Source: Erythrobacter sp.
Lineage (GTDB): Bacteria > Pseudomonadota > Alphaproteobacteria > Sphingomonadales > Sphingomonadaceae
Direction: 5' to 3'
Assembly: GCF_030066995.1 (NCBI RefSeq)
Contig: NZ_JASJAP010000001.1
Location: 372,001 to 436,000, forward strand
DNA length: 64,000 nt
Shown here: positions 19,449 to 26,567 of the stretch, piece after piece
Layout of the letters: every line of letters begins with the position of its first letter
How positions within the stretch are numbered: position 1 is the first letter of the stretch
Program-made: the position numbers and the translations under genes
Notes under the pieces: model-generated
Seen by the model: the letters and a program-made list of their open reading frames with translations, nothing else
Databases searched by the model: none
What the model was told of the DNA's origin: nothing

Positions 19449-19973
19449 TTAGGGGAACACCTTCACGATGAAGGCCTTGGCCTCTTCGGGAGGAAGCACG
19501 ATCACATCGCGGTGCTCGACCCCATCCCAGTGCTTGGCGCTCTCAACCACTTGGCGCAGCGCCTGGCACATATATTCGAGGACCGCCTCTTTCTTCGCAA
19601 GCTCAACGATACTGAAACAATTGAAGCTGCGACCGTGAAGCAGATCTTTCATGAAGATCGTCTGGCGAAGCTCGTTGATGCACCAATAGGTGGCGACGAT
19701 GAACACCAGCAGTGCTACCGCGCCTGCGGGTTGCCACCCAAAATCAAGAAGGAAGAACAGCGCCAGAAAGGTGACGATCGCGATCCCGAGCCCGAAAGAC
19801 GCGCCCACCCTCCAAAGCCCCGTGTCATCGCCAATCAGGACCACCGACTTATCGATGTCGTAACGTTCAATCAGAGTCCTTTCGTCCTCGTTGACTTCGA
19901 GCATCGCCCAAAGCTTGAAGGTTACCTTTCCAAAGAATCCGGGGCGCTGCTCCCGCTTCAACAAGACTTTCAT
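19449..19973 (-). CDS. Hypothetical two-helix membrane protein of the mobile element
   Basis: 174 residues with two adjacent hydrophobic helices in the middle (SFGLGIAIVTFLALFFLLDF and a following AVALLVFIVATYWC segment) between cytosolic-looking ends. It directly abuts the VirD4-like ATPase gene, so the two are surely co-translated. A plausible role is membrane partner of that ATPase, by analogy with coupling proteins that carry their own N-terminal helices. I recognise no named family. Confidence 0.65.
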   Translation of the reverse strand: MKVLLKREQRPGFFGKVTFKLWAMLEVNEDERTLIERYDIDKSVVLIGDDTGLWRVGASFGLGIAIVTFLALFFLLDFGWQPAGAVALLVFIVATYWCINELRQTIFMKDLLHGRSFNCFSIVELAKKEAVLEYMCQALRQVVESAKHWDGVEHRDVIVLPPEEAKAFIVKVFP

Positions 19974-20020
19974 GTATTCCCCCGATTGAACGCCTCACGG
20001 GAAGGCGAGGCGCAGTTCAA

Positions 20021-20039
20021 GCGGGGTCCGGGACCCCGC
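20021..20039. repeat. Perfect 19-bp GC-rich palindrome
   Basis: GCGGGGTCC, one central G, then GGACCCCGC. It lies in a 229-bp gap between two element genes on the - strand, 48 bp before the start of the two-helix membrane protein. It may be an operator, a terminator for the gene behind it, or part of a transfer origin. Confidence 0.55.
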
Positions 20040-20202
20040 GCGTTCACAGTCCTTTTCTGAGATTGTGAGGAAAAAGATCTTGAAGTCATTCTGCATCCCC
20101 ATTGCGCGATGCGACGCCATGTGCAGTCATGCGCGAGCTTGGATGGGGATCGGAACCAGAAGCCGATGGGGATAGAGAAAGCCACATGCGTATCCCCATC
20201 GA

Positions 20203-21105
20203 TTAATTAAAACCTAAGGCTGCACAGCCGATGTCAGGCCGATAGAAAGGTCTAAAACCGCTCTCCTGATTTCCGACCACATCGATAAAGAGGGAGTTTC
20301 GCTGATCATCGACGGTAATCGCGTAGCTCTGAAACCAGCTGCGCCCCTCCTCGGAGAAAGCGAAGTTGTAAATGGGCTTGCCACTATCATCGGCAGAGAT
20401 GCTGCCAAGCGTAGCGGCGCTGCCGTAGTACTGCATCGTGCGCGGCCCAATCTCGATCTCATGGTCGGCATCGAAGCCGCGGCAGGTGTCCATCGACGAC
20501 CAGGTGCCATGGGCAAAGTCTGGAATTGCTGCCGAGTCTCCGACTGCATCAACCTTGAGCGATTGAAGATTGCGGCCCCAGACGTACTCACCGTCACCAA
20601 GCTTGAGCCATTGCGCATCGGGATCGAACGCCATGACCTCTCGAGCGGTCACGAATGATCCTTGAGAGAGACTATAAAGGACCTCGGTGCCCTGGCTTGT
20701 GGGGAAGGCCCGCACATTCGCAGGCCCGGTAATGGTGTAAGCGAGCGCCTCAGTCATATAGATGTCCTCGTAGCTCGCAAAGTCGGGAAGCCCCTCGGCG
20801 GTCAGCTTCGGACCCTCCGGCTCGCCCGCAAAAATCGCTCCCACTCCATTCGAGATCGGATTGCTGGTGAAGGCGACGAGGAGAACCGCAAGCAGGATTG
20901 CCCCACCAATGACCTGCTTGCGGTTCTCGGGCTGCCTCGTATAGGTCGTGAGCGCGGCAAGACGTTCAGATAAACCACCGGTCACACCAACCAGTACCGT
21001 GCCTGCACGGGTTCCAAACGAGGCGCTGCGCGAGGTCAGCGTACCGCAGCTCGGACAAAACGCTGCCTTGTCTCGAAGCGTTGCTCCACAAGCGTGACAA
21101 TCCAA
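20203..21105 (-). CDS. Zinc-ribbon and SH3-like domain membrane protein
   Basis: About 300 residues. The N-terminus has a two-CxxC zinc ribbon (CHACGATLRDKAAFCPSCG), followed by one transmembrane helix (VIGGAILLAVLLVAF) and a C-terminal part facing the periplasm with a bacterial SH3-like segment (NVRAFPTSQGTEVLYSLSQG). The TTG at 21105 has a good GAAGGGGG upstream; a TTG at 21129 would add eight residues. It lies in the element between the AlpA-like gene and the two-helix membrane protein. Function unknown; it could bind the cell wall or another envelope component. Confidence 0.65.
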   Translation of the reverse strand: MDCHACGATLRDKAAFCPSCGTLTSRSASFGTRAGTVLVGVTGGLSERLAALTTYTRQPENRKQVIGGAILLAVLLVAFTSNPISNGVGAIFAGEPEGPKLTAEGLPDFASYEDIYMTEALAYTITGPANVRAFPTSQGTEVLYSLSQGSFVTAREVMAFDPDAQWLKLGDGEYVWGRNLQSLKVDAVGDSAAIPDFAHGTWSSMDTCRGFDADHEIEIGPRTMQYYGSAATLGSISADDSGKPIYNFAFSEEGRSWFQSYAITVDDQRNSLFIDVVGNQESGFRPFYRPDIGCAALGFN

Positions 21106-21131
21106 ATGAGCCCCCTTCAAAATCCCCAATT

Positions 21132-21162
21132 GGGTGATCGAGGTATAAAACCTCGATCACCC
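21132..21162. repeat. Perfect 13-bp inverted repeat hairpin
   Basis: GGGTGATCGAGGT and ACCTCGATCACCC flank a 5-nt ATAAA loop, in the short gap between the alpA-like gene and the zinc-ribbon gene. There is no T tract on either side. It could terminate alpA, regulate the next gene, or be a hairpin used in element transfer. Confidence 0.65.
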
Positions 21163-21170
21163 GCTCCTAT

Positions 21171-21368
21171 TCAGGAGTGCCGGACAGGTTTGTCTCGGGC
21201 TTCCAGGCGTGTCTGCAGCCAGTCCAGCACTTCGTCCTCAACCCACCCGACCCGGCTAGGGCCCAGCTGTACCCGCTTGGGGAATTGGCCGGCCTTTTCC
21301 AGGCGTGCGATGTGTTGAGGCGAATACAGAACGAGCTCCTTGACCTGACGCTTCGACAAAATCCTCAT
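21171..21368 (-). CDS. alpA: AlpA-like DNA-binding regulator or excisionase
   Basis: 65 residues with a MerR-like helix-turn-helix: RILSKRQVKELVLYSPQHI, then RLEKAGQFPKRVQLGPSRVG and WVEDEVLDWL, the classic AlpA/excisionase pattern. In P4-like elements AlpA activates integrase expression and favours excision. I chose the ATG at 21368, preceded by GGAGA at a good distance; the frame stays open further upstream without family similarity. It lies just downstream of int on the same strand. Confidence 0.85.
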   Translation of the reverse strand: MRILSKRQVKELVLYSPQHIARLEKAGQFPKRVQLGPSRVGWVEDEVLDWLQTRLEARDKPVRHS

Positions 21369-21553
21369 CACGATGTCTCCTTGATTAAAGAGCATCGCGA
21401 TGCTCGAAGGTTGGCAAAAGCCCCCGAGGCGCGAATAGGTTAGTCGAAGTAAGTCAAAGCGCAAGTATTGCTGGAAATCCCGCGCCAGTGTTCAGATTCT
21501 CGCCTGCGTGCTCAGCAGTGTTTCATTTCGCCTTGAGCAAGGGAATCCAAGCT

Positions 21554-22687
21554 TCAAGAACACAACATTGCAGCGATATGCTCGTCATAACTCGATACTG
21601 CCTCCCGCATTTCGTCGAGATAGCTATGCCGGTTATACACCGCTGCCACCCCACTGATGGTGCCAGAAACGTGGTTCAGAAGCTTTTCCGTTACATGTAT
21701 CGGCGTGCCCAGCTGCGCCATTGTTGAGCTGTACGTCCGACGGAGATCATGGAGCACATACGGCTCCACACCCGTTAGCTTCCCATCAAATACCTGCTTG
21801 CATTTGCCCCAGCCATTAAAGTGCAATGCTTTCTCAGTGCGACCTGGAAATACGTACTCTCCTTGCTCAGGAAGATCGGAGATGATCGCGGCCACCCGCT
21901 CACCATAGGGCAACACATGCGTCCGGTGGTTCTTGGTGAAACTGGCGGGCCAACTGATGGTGCGTTCGTTCTGATCAATCCATTCCCAGCGCAAAGCTCC
22001 GATCTCTCCACGCCGTTGGCCAGTATAGGCCAGCAGCTCCACGATTGGTCCGAACGGCCAGGAATACTCACGCGCCATCATGATGATTGCCCTAAGCTCA
22101 TCGTTAGACAGAACACGCTCCCGCGCCTGCTGGCGGGTAGGGGCCTGCATGGTCCCAATCGGGTTCTCACGCATATGCTCTTCACCCACCGCCCAGTTGA
22201 AGAACACCTTAGCAGCAACAAACGCGTGACGCTGCTCCGATGGACGATCTTTGAGCTTATTGAGCTTCTGCTGCAAATCAGCGCGCGTAATATCTGAGAG
22301 CCGCTTTCGTCCAAAAGCGAAGTGTCTGGTCAGTAGACGACGATAGTCTGCCACCGTGCGTTCACGGTTCTTTGCGCTGCTCGCTTCGAGATACAGCTCC
22401 AGCGCCTCCACAAACGGAGGAGAGGGACGTTTGTCTATAAGTCCAAGGGTTAGACCAGCTTGCAGCTCTTTTGCTTTGTCTCGGGCTTGTTTGAGACTGA
22501 GGGTGGGATAGCGCCCGATAGTGAAGCGTCTACGCTCCGTGCCATGTACCACCACGAAGGTCTTGGTTCCGCCTTGGCTGATCCTAAGGCCAAAGCCCGG
22601 TGTACCGTCATCCCAATAGGTGGTCTGACCCTTCGCTGGCGGGGCAATGGCCTTGATGGAAAGATCGGTAAGAGAGGCGGTGGGCAT
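21554..22687 (-). CDS. int: P4-type tyrosine integrase
   Basis: 377 residues with an N-terminal arm-binding domain of the DUF4102 type (LTDLSIKAIAPPAKGQTTYW), a SAM-like core-binding domain near 90-175 and a C-terminal catalytic domain. Catalytic residues are visible: R in TGQRRGEI, HxxR in HDLRRT, His in LLNHVSG and the nucleophilic Tyr near YNRHSY. It looks complete. It catalyses site-specific recombination between the element and the 3' end of a tRNA gene. Its start lies 141 bp from the tRNA-Met fragment, supporting that site as its target. Confidence 0.93.
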   Translation of the reverse strand: MPTASLTDLSIKAIAPPAKGQTTYWDDGTPGFGLRISQGGTKTFVVVHGTERRRFTIGRYPTLSLKQARDKAKELQAGLTLGLIDKRPSPPFVEALELYLEASSAKNRERTVADYRRLLTRHFAFGRKRLSDITRADLQQKLNKLKDRPSEQRHAFVAAKVFFNWAVGEEHMRENPIGTMQAPTRQQARERVLSNDELRAIIMMAREYSWPFGPIVELLAYTGQRRGEIGALRWEWIDQNERTISWPASFTKNHRTHVLPYGERVAAIISDLPEQGEYVFPGRTEKALHFNGWGKCKQVFDGKLTGVEPYVLHDLRRTYSSTMAQLGTPIHVTEKLLNHVSGTISGVAAVYNRHSYLDEMREAVSSYDEHIAAMLCS

Positions 22688-22828
22688 CTTAGGCTCGCTA
22701 TAGGCTCAGGAATATGGGGCGTATGGACGGAATGCATGTTCCGCTATATCACCATGAAAAATCTGAATCTACGTACTTTTTCTCCACTAATGAAACAGCA
22801 TGAGCTGCCATGTTTAGGCTCATCTCCT

Positions 22829-22875
22829 GAATCATAATCCGCGTGTCGGGGGTTCGAGTCCCTCCTCCGCTACCA
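22829..22875 (+). other. attR: 3' half of a tRNA-Met(CAT) gene
   Basis: The sequence begins in the anticodon arm (loop ATCATAA, anticodon CAT, then TCCGC), continues through GTGTC, a T-arm (GGGGG, loop TTCGAGT, CCCTC), acceptor strand CTCCGCT, discriminator A and encoded CCA. The bases upstream do not form a D-arm or acceptor 5' strand, so this is only the 3' half. P4-type integrases commonly recombine in tRNA 3' ends, leaving such a copy at one edge. CAT could also be a tRNA-Ile2. Confidence 0.8.
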
Positions 22876-22883
22876 AAACTAAT

Positions 22884-22994
22884 GTCCGTTTATGGTCGCT
22901 TATGCCCGCATGGGTTCGGATTTTCGGGGCAACGCGCTGATTAAGATAACAGATTTTATGACAATTGGGTCCGTATGCGTCCGCATGGTTCCGC
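22884..22994 (+). repeat. Degenerate GTCCGyaTATG-type repeats next to attR
   Basis: Short imperfect units recur: GTCCGTTTATG, GTCGCTTATG and CCCGCATG at 22884-22912, then GTCCGTATGC, GTCCGCATGG and TTCCG at 22969-22994. Such clusters near a tRNA integration site can be integrase arm-type binding sites. They lie outside attR, so they may belong to another or older integration at the same tRNA. Confidence 0.45.
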
Positions 22995-23002
22995 CTGAAG
23001 AC

Positions 23003-23073
23003 GGGGGTACCTGGGGGTACCTGGGGGTAATTTGGGGGTATCGGCGGCCTTGGCGAAATAAGGCGATACCCCC
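23003..23073. repeat. Four phased G5 tracts overlapping a long inverted repeat
   Basis: GGGGGTA occurs at 23003, 23013, 23023 and 23034, with 5-, 5- and 6-nt spacers, a textbook intramolecular G-quadruplex pattern. The last copy also starts an inverted repeat: GGGGGTATCG (23034-23043) against CGATACCCCC (23064-23073), extended inward by CCTT/AAGG with a small bulge. Confidence 0.65.
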
Positions 23074-23559
23074 AATTGACCGCTCGAGCGGAAATATGAT
23101 TTTCTTCGTTATTACAGGAGTTTATGGACGACTTCGTGAAGTCATCTCATCAACGAAAGTCCCAGTTCTTCCTCGGAGTTCGTGTCCGTCCGAAGGACAC
23201 GAATACCGCAGCCTTAAAATCTAGAAGATACAATAATTTATTGTTATAAATTATGCCAATCCAATGGTCAGAAATCTAGTGCTTTGGTGCGCTGGATTTT
23301 CTTGAGTGCATGGAGACTATTTCTTGAGCCACTTATCAATGAACATCAGCTTATGATGCTGTGGACGGCTCTCAGAGGTCAGAAGCTGAATTTCCGCTAA
23401 GGGGCCGTTCCCATCCAGTCTGCTTTTAGGATTCAATTCGCCATTAGCAGACATTGGCAAGCGGCCCGGCTTACGCCATCAGGGTTAGCATTGAGTGTGT
23501 CTAGTCAATCGGCGACTCCGTTGCTCGAGTCGTGGTCATTGGTGCGAAAAGTTGTACAT

Positions 23560-23589
23560 GAGCGGAAGACCTTGGGCCGTCTTCCGCTC
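23560..23589 (-). terminator. Hairpin downstream of the carbonic anhydrase-like gene
   Basis: GAGCGGAAGAC (23560-23570) pairs fully with GTCTTCCGCTC (23579-23589) across an 8-nt loop. On the - strand it begins 24 nt after the stop at 23613 and is followed by a weak CTTTT about 9 nt later, so it probably ends that transcript. Confidence 0.6.
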
Positions 23590-23612
23590 AAGATGCGCTT
23601 CCTAAATTGAGT

Positions 23613-24212
23613 TTACGAAGGTGCGTACGGAAGCGATGACTGGTGGACGAGGATGCGCAGATCGCCTTCTGCGTCCTTGATATAGGCGATTGTATATTCA
23701 ACCTTCGTTTCGTCGCCACCAGCCGCAGGGGTGAAGAAATAATTCCCCATCGCCACAGCCATGTTGCAATTGTTGTTGACGATACCCGCGTTCTGCCAGC
23801 GCACCTTGCTCCATGGCTTGATCGCAAAGCCGTTGTCTTCGGGATATGAGGGGTTGCCGCCAATGAAGTAGGACAGCGCGCCGTCAAACGAGGCGCGGAA
23901 CTGATCAACCGCGGCAAGCGTCGGCTTAAACAAGACGAGGCTCAAATCGTAAGCGTAGTGCGTGTTGATGTGGTCTGAGGCCGCGGCCTCGTAATCGCCA
24001 CCCGCGCTGTACACTTCACCGATTTTGACAATGCCCGCGCCCCACGCCTTTTGCGCGGCGACCACTTGCTGCTCGGTGATGCATTCTTCGCTGTAGATCG
24101 GGACGACATTCACGTCGGTTCCAGCGTCTTGCGCGAAAGCGGCGGTGGTGGATGTCAGAGCGGTGGCAGCCAGACCGGCACCGAGCGTCGCAGGCTTAAA
24201 CACGTTTTTCAT
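23613..24212 (-). CDS. Exported NTF2-like protein, probable iota-class carbonic anhydrase
   Basis: 199 residues with a signal peptide ending near AFAQ, so periplasmic. The mature part resembles the COG4337 / CaMKII-association-like NTF2 fold: HYAYDLSLVLFKPTLA in the middle and a C-terminal HQSSLPY, close to the HHSS-type motif described for iota carbonic anhydrases. That class interconverts CO2 and bicarbonate and includes members needing no metal. The gene is divergent from sbtA-sbtB, a bicarbonate transporter and its regulator, which strongly supports the assignment by context. The ATG at 24212 has AAGGA about 7 nt upstream. One position in the motif differs (HQ rather than HH). Other SnoaL-like functions remain possible. 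Confidence 0.7.
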   Translation of the reverse strand: MKNVFKPATLGAGLAATALTSTTAAFAQDAGTDVNVVPIYSEECITEQQVVAAQKAWGAGIVKIGEVYSAGGDYEAAASDHINTHYAYDLSLVLFKPTLAAVDQFRASFDGALSYFIGGNPSYPEDNGFAIKPWSKVRWQNAGIVNNNCNMAVAMGNYFFTPAAGGDETKVEYTIAYIKDAEGDLRILVHQSSLPYAPS

Positions 24213-24456
24213 CACAGTTCCTTCTCAAAACTAAATTCGCCTTGCTTCGAGCGACCCAGCCTGAAAGACTTGGACAGCCGCAGCGGAAATCGCGGGTGGA
24301 AGCTTTGAGGACCACGTCCCAGAACCACCTCCCCATCAAAGCTTTTCCCTACGCCTAAGGTGAACCGAACATCGGTTGCCACGGCTTGAGATCACTTTGA
24401 CGGCGCCGAACTATCAATAACGCGGCAATCTGAAAAATAGAAATATATTTGGGCTT

Positions 24457-24520
24457 TGTTCTATTTTATAGAACAAATAGAAATCGACTTCGCTCCCATC
24501 TGAAATTCTATTTTCTAGAA
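24457..24520. promoter_or_regulatory. Two near-identical palindromes in the carbonic anhydrase/sbtA divergent region
   Basis: The 391-bp gap 24213-24606 is otherwise without a gene. It holds TGTTCTAT-TTT-ATAGAACA (24457-24475) and TTCTA-TTTTC-TAGAA (24506-24520), centres 47 bp apart, with further half sites ATAGAA near 24437 and 24478. The pattern suggests a dimeric regulator with several sites acting on both divergent genes. No regulator gene is adjacent. Confidence 0.6.
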
Positions 24521-24606
24521 CATTTTCTCAAAAACAATGTAATTTTATAAAACTCCAAGCGCGATCATAGAGCGCCGGGATTGCTCCACCACACCTGGGA
24601 CACCCG

Positions 24607-25614
24607 ATGGAATTACTTCTCGATTTTGCGCAGACCTTCGCCACGCAATTGCAAAAACCGGCCCTTGCCTTCTTGCTGGGCGGCATGGCGCTCGCGGCTT
24701 TCGGATCGAAGCTGAACATCCCGGATTCGATCTACCGCTTCATCGTCTTCATGCTCTTGATCCGGATCGGGATTGAAGGCGGTATCGAAATCCGGAATGC
24801 CGAAATTAGCGAGATCGCGCTGCCCGCCCTCATGGCGATTGTGATTGGTGTCGTGGCCGTGCTGCTGGGACGGGTCACACTCGCAGCCTTGCCGAGTGTG
24901 AAAACCGAAGATGGCCTTGCCACCGCGGGCCTGTTCGGCGCCGTCAGCGCATCGACCATGGCAGCCGGTATGCTCACGCTTGAACAGGACAATGTCTTCT
25001 TCGAAGCCTGGGTCCCGGCTCTGTACCCCTTTATGGACACGCCCGCGCTGATCGTCGCCATCGTTCTGGCGAGTTTTGCCACCCAAGAGCAATCCGGTGG
25101 CGGCGATAAGACGATACGCGTGTGGCCGATCATTAAGGACAGCCTGCAAAGCTCGGCCTTGTCGGCCTTGATCCTCGGGCTGGTACTGGGCCTGATCACT
25201 CGGCCTGACCCTGTTTATGAAGAGTTTTACGATCCGCTTTTCAGTGGGTTTCTCTCGGTTCTCATGCTGATCATGGGGATCGAAGCGTGGTCGCGCTTGT
25301 CCGAACTCGCCAAGGTGGCGCACTGGTTTGCGGTGTATGCGATTATCGGGCCGTTGGTGAACGGCTTTATCGGCTTCGGCCTTGGATACTTAGCGCATAT
25401 CGCGACGGGCTTTAGCCCTGGCGGAGTCATTCTATTGGCGATCATCGCGGCTTCGAATTCGGATATATCCGGCCCGCCAACTTTGCGTGCAGGCATCCCC
25501 ACCGCCAATCCCAGCGCCTTTATCGGGTCGTCCACCGCCATCGGCACTCCGATAGCGATTGCGGTCTGCATCCCGCTGTTCCTCGCGCTCGGCAAAGCTG
25601 TGTTTAGCCTCTAA
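24607..25614 (+). CDS. sbtA: SbtA-family sodium-dependent bicarbonate transporter
   Basis: 335 residues of inverted-repeat membrane helices, similar along the length to SbtA (former DUF897), which imports bicarbonate with sodium. Recognisable segments include LALLGGMALAAFGSKLNIPD-like text at the start (FLLGGMALAAFGSKLNIP), GLFGAVSASTMAAGML in the first half and ASNSDISGPPTLRAGIPTAN in the second. It is somewhat shorter than the cyanobacterial proteins, lacking most of the long cytosolic loop. An SbtB-like gene follows after 49 bp. Together with the divergent exported carbonic anhydrase-like protein this forms a small inorganic carbon uptake module in what appears to be a heterotroph. Confidence 0.88.
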   Translation: MELLLDFAQTFATQLQKPALAFLLGGMALAAFGSKLNIPDSIYRFIVFMLLIRIGIEGGIEIRNAEISEIALPALMAIVIGVVAVLLGRVTLAALPSVKTEDGLATAGLFGAVSASTMAAGMLTLEQDNVFFEAWVPALYPFMDTPALIVAIVLASFATQEQSGGGDKTIRVWPIIKDSLQSSALSALILGLVLGLITRPDPVYEEFYDPLFSGFLSVLMLIMGIEAWSRLSELAKVAHWFAVYAIIGPLVNGFIGFGLGYLAHIATGFSPGGVILLAIIAASNSDISGPPTLRAGIPTANPSAFIGSSTAIGTPIAIAVCIPLFLALGKAVFSL

Positions 25615-25663
25615 TCTGGCGATGGTTTCGCCTAAGCTCTCTCCAACATGAAAAGGATCTAAC

Positions 25664-25990
25664 ATGGCCCCGATTACGCCGCACAAGGCAGCCAAGGTTG
25701 TCATCGTCACCGAGAAGCTGATCGAAGAGAAGATCGAGAAGATCATCCTAGATGCGGGCGCAACGGGCTACACCGTGCTTGATGGAAGTGGAAAGGGCGC
25801 ACATAGTCTGCGCACTCGCGATCGACCGTCGGTTGTGGCGGGCTTCGCGCTTGTTCGGATTGAAGTGATCGTTGCAGACCGGGCGATTGCCGATTGTATT
25901 GCAGAAAATGTTTCAGACGGCTTTTTCGAAAACTATTCCGGCATCATCTATTTGGATGAGGTCGAAGTTTTGCGCCGCGAAAAATTTTAG
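25664..25990 (+). CDS. sbtB: SbtB-like PII-family regulator
   Basis: 108 residues with a PII-like alpha-beta fold: KVVIVTEKLIEEKIEKIILDAGATGYTV with the GATGYTV turn, a short T-loop region (GSGKGAHSLRTRDR) and a C-terminal strand. SbtB proteins form trimers that bind adenyl nucleotides and modulate SbtA. The position directly after sbtA settles the family. No C-terminal cysteine redox loop is visible. The start follows an AAGGA about 8 nt upstream. Confidence 0.85.
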   Translation: MAPITPHKAAKVVIVTEKLIEEKIEKIILDAGATGYTVLDGSGKGAHSLRTRDRPSVVAGFALVRIEVIVADRAIADCIAENVSDGFFENYSGIIYLDEVEVLRREKF

Positions 25991-26124
25991 AGAGTCTGTT
26001 CAGATAATTCCGATCTCGATAGCGATATGGCCTCGTTGCTACTAAGCTTGAGGAATGGCCTGGATCCATGTAACATGCGGCCCATTTCCCGGCGTACTTT
26101 TTGCGCCTGGCTCGGCTGACAAAC

Positions 26125-26565
26125 TCAATGACCGGTCTTGAAGTGTCCCGGGATTTCTATGATCAACCGTTGAGGGCTAAACCCTTTCTTCGCAGCGATT
26201 TGCTCTAGCCGACAAACAAGTTCGGGTGCCGATGCCCACTCGAGTTTGCGCCTATTTCTATCAATTAGAGGGACATCCCCTGACGCCGGTTTGATCGCAT
26301 AAGCAGACAAAGACTCGATACGGCTGACTTCGCCTCTTTCCTCCAATCGACCTAAGGTTCGATATACCTGAGCGGGCACAACAGCGTGACCGATCACAAC
26401 CGACCGCGAGGCGATACTATGTGCGCTTAACGGGAAATTCTCTTCAGCAAGAATATGCAGCACAGTTGCATCAATCTCGTCGGCTGTCCGACGTCTCGTG
26501 CACCGAGAAGCCGGTAGCGGCGCCAAGTTTAATTGCGCATTTGCTGATCTATCGGGCGCCGTCAC
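26125..26565 (-). CDS. Fur-family regulator lacking cysteine ligands, possibly Zur-like
   Basis: 146 residues from a GTG two bases after hisI. The N-terminal winged helix is clearly Fur-like (TADEIDATVLHILAEENFPL, then VPAQVYRTLGRLEERGEVSR). In the C-terminal half the usual CxxCG site is replaced by LIDRNRRKLEW, and the end (EIPGHFKTGH) lacks the second CxxC pair. The closest memory match is Zur (GFTPQRQVIEL against GFSPQRLIIEI). Zur represses zinc uptake and zinc-sparing genes when zinc is bound. Loss of structural-site cysteines makes its metal response uncertain. Position in an operon with hisI and opposite folE2 supports a zinc role. Confidence 0.72.
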   Translation of the reverse strand: MTAPDRSANAQLNLAPLPASRCTRRRTADEIDATVLHILAEENFPLSAHSIASRSVVIGHAVVPAQVYRTLGRLEERGEVSRIESLSAYAIKPASGDVPLIDRNRRKLEWASAPELVCRLEQIAAKKGFSPQRLIIEIPGHFKTGH

Positions 26566-26567
26566 AC

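Larger units (their letters stand above)
1..22875. mobile_element. Right part of an integrative element ending in a tRNA-Met attachment site
   Basis: The right edge is defined by a 3' half of a tRNA-Met(CAT) gene at 22829-22875 with a complete tyrosine integrase 141 bp to its left. Going left come an AlpA-like regulator, a zinc-ribbon membrane protein, a VirD4-like ATPase and a replication-relaxation protein, a set typical of integrative mobilizable elements. The tRNA fragment reads on the + strand, so the intact tRNA copy should sit at the left end. None is seen between 1 and 22800, so the left edge probably lies beyond the window and the type I secretion/RTX locus is probably cargo. The edges and cargo status are inference. 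Confidence 0.55.
22876..23612. other. 737-bp region right of attR without a credible gene
   Basis: It contains pentose-step repeats (22884-22994), a G-rich repeat and hairpin (23003-23073), a small CGTGTCC/GGACACG hairpin near 23181-23201 and the terminator of the following gene. A 110-codon frame over 22892-23224 is mostly made of these repeats and is not believable as a protein. The stretch 23225-23555 shows nothing I can name. Confidence 0.5.

Noticed and set aside
22829-22875. An intact tRNA gene
   Set aside because: The bases upstream do not form an acceptor 5' strand or D-arm; only the sequence from the anticodon arm onward matches a tRNA.
22892-23224. A 110-codon open frame right of attR
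   Set aside because: Its sequence is made mostly of the short repeats and G5 tracts and shows no domain or good ribosome-binding site.
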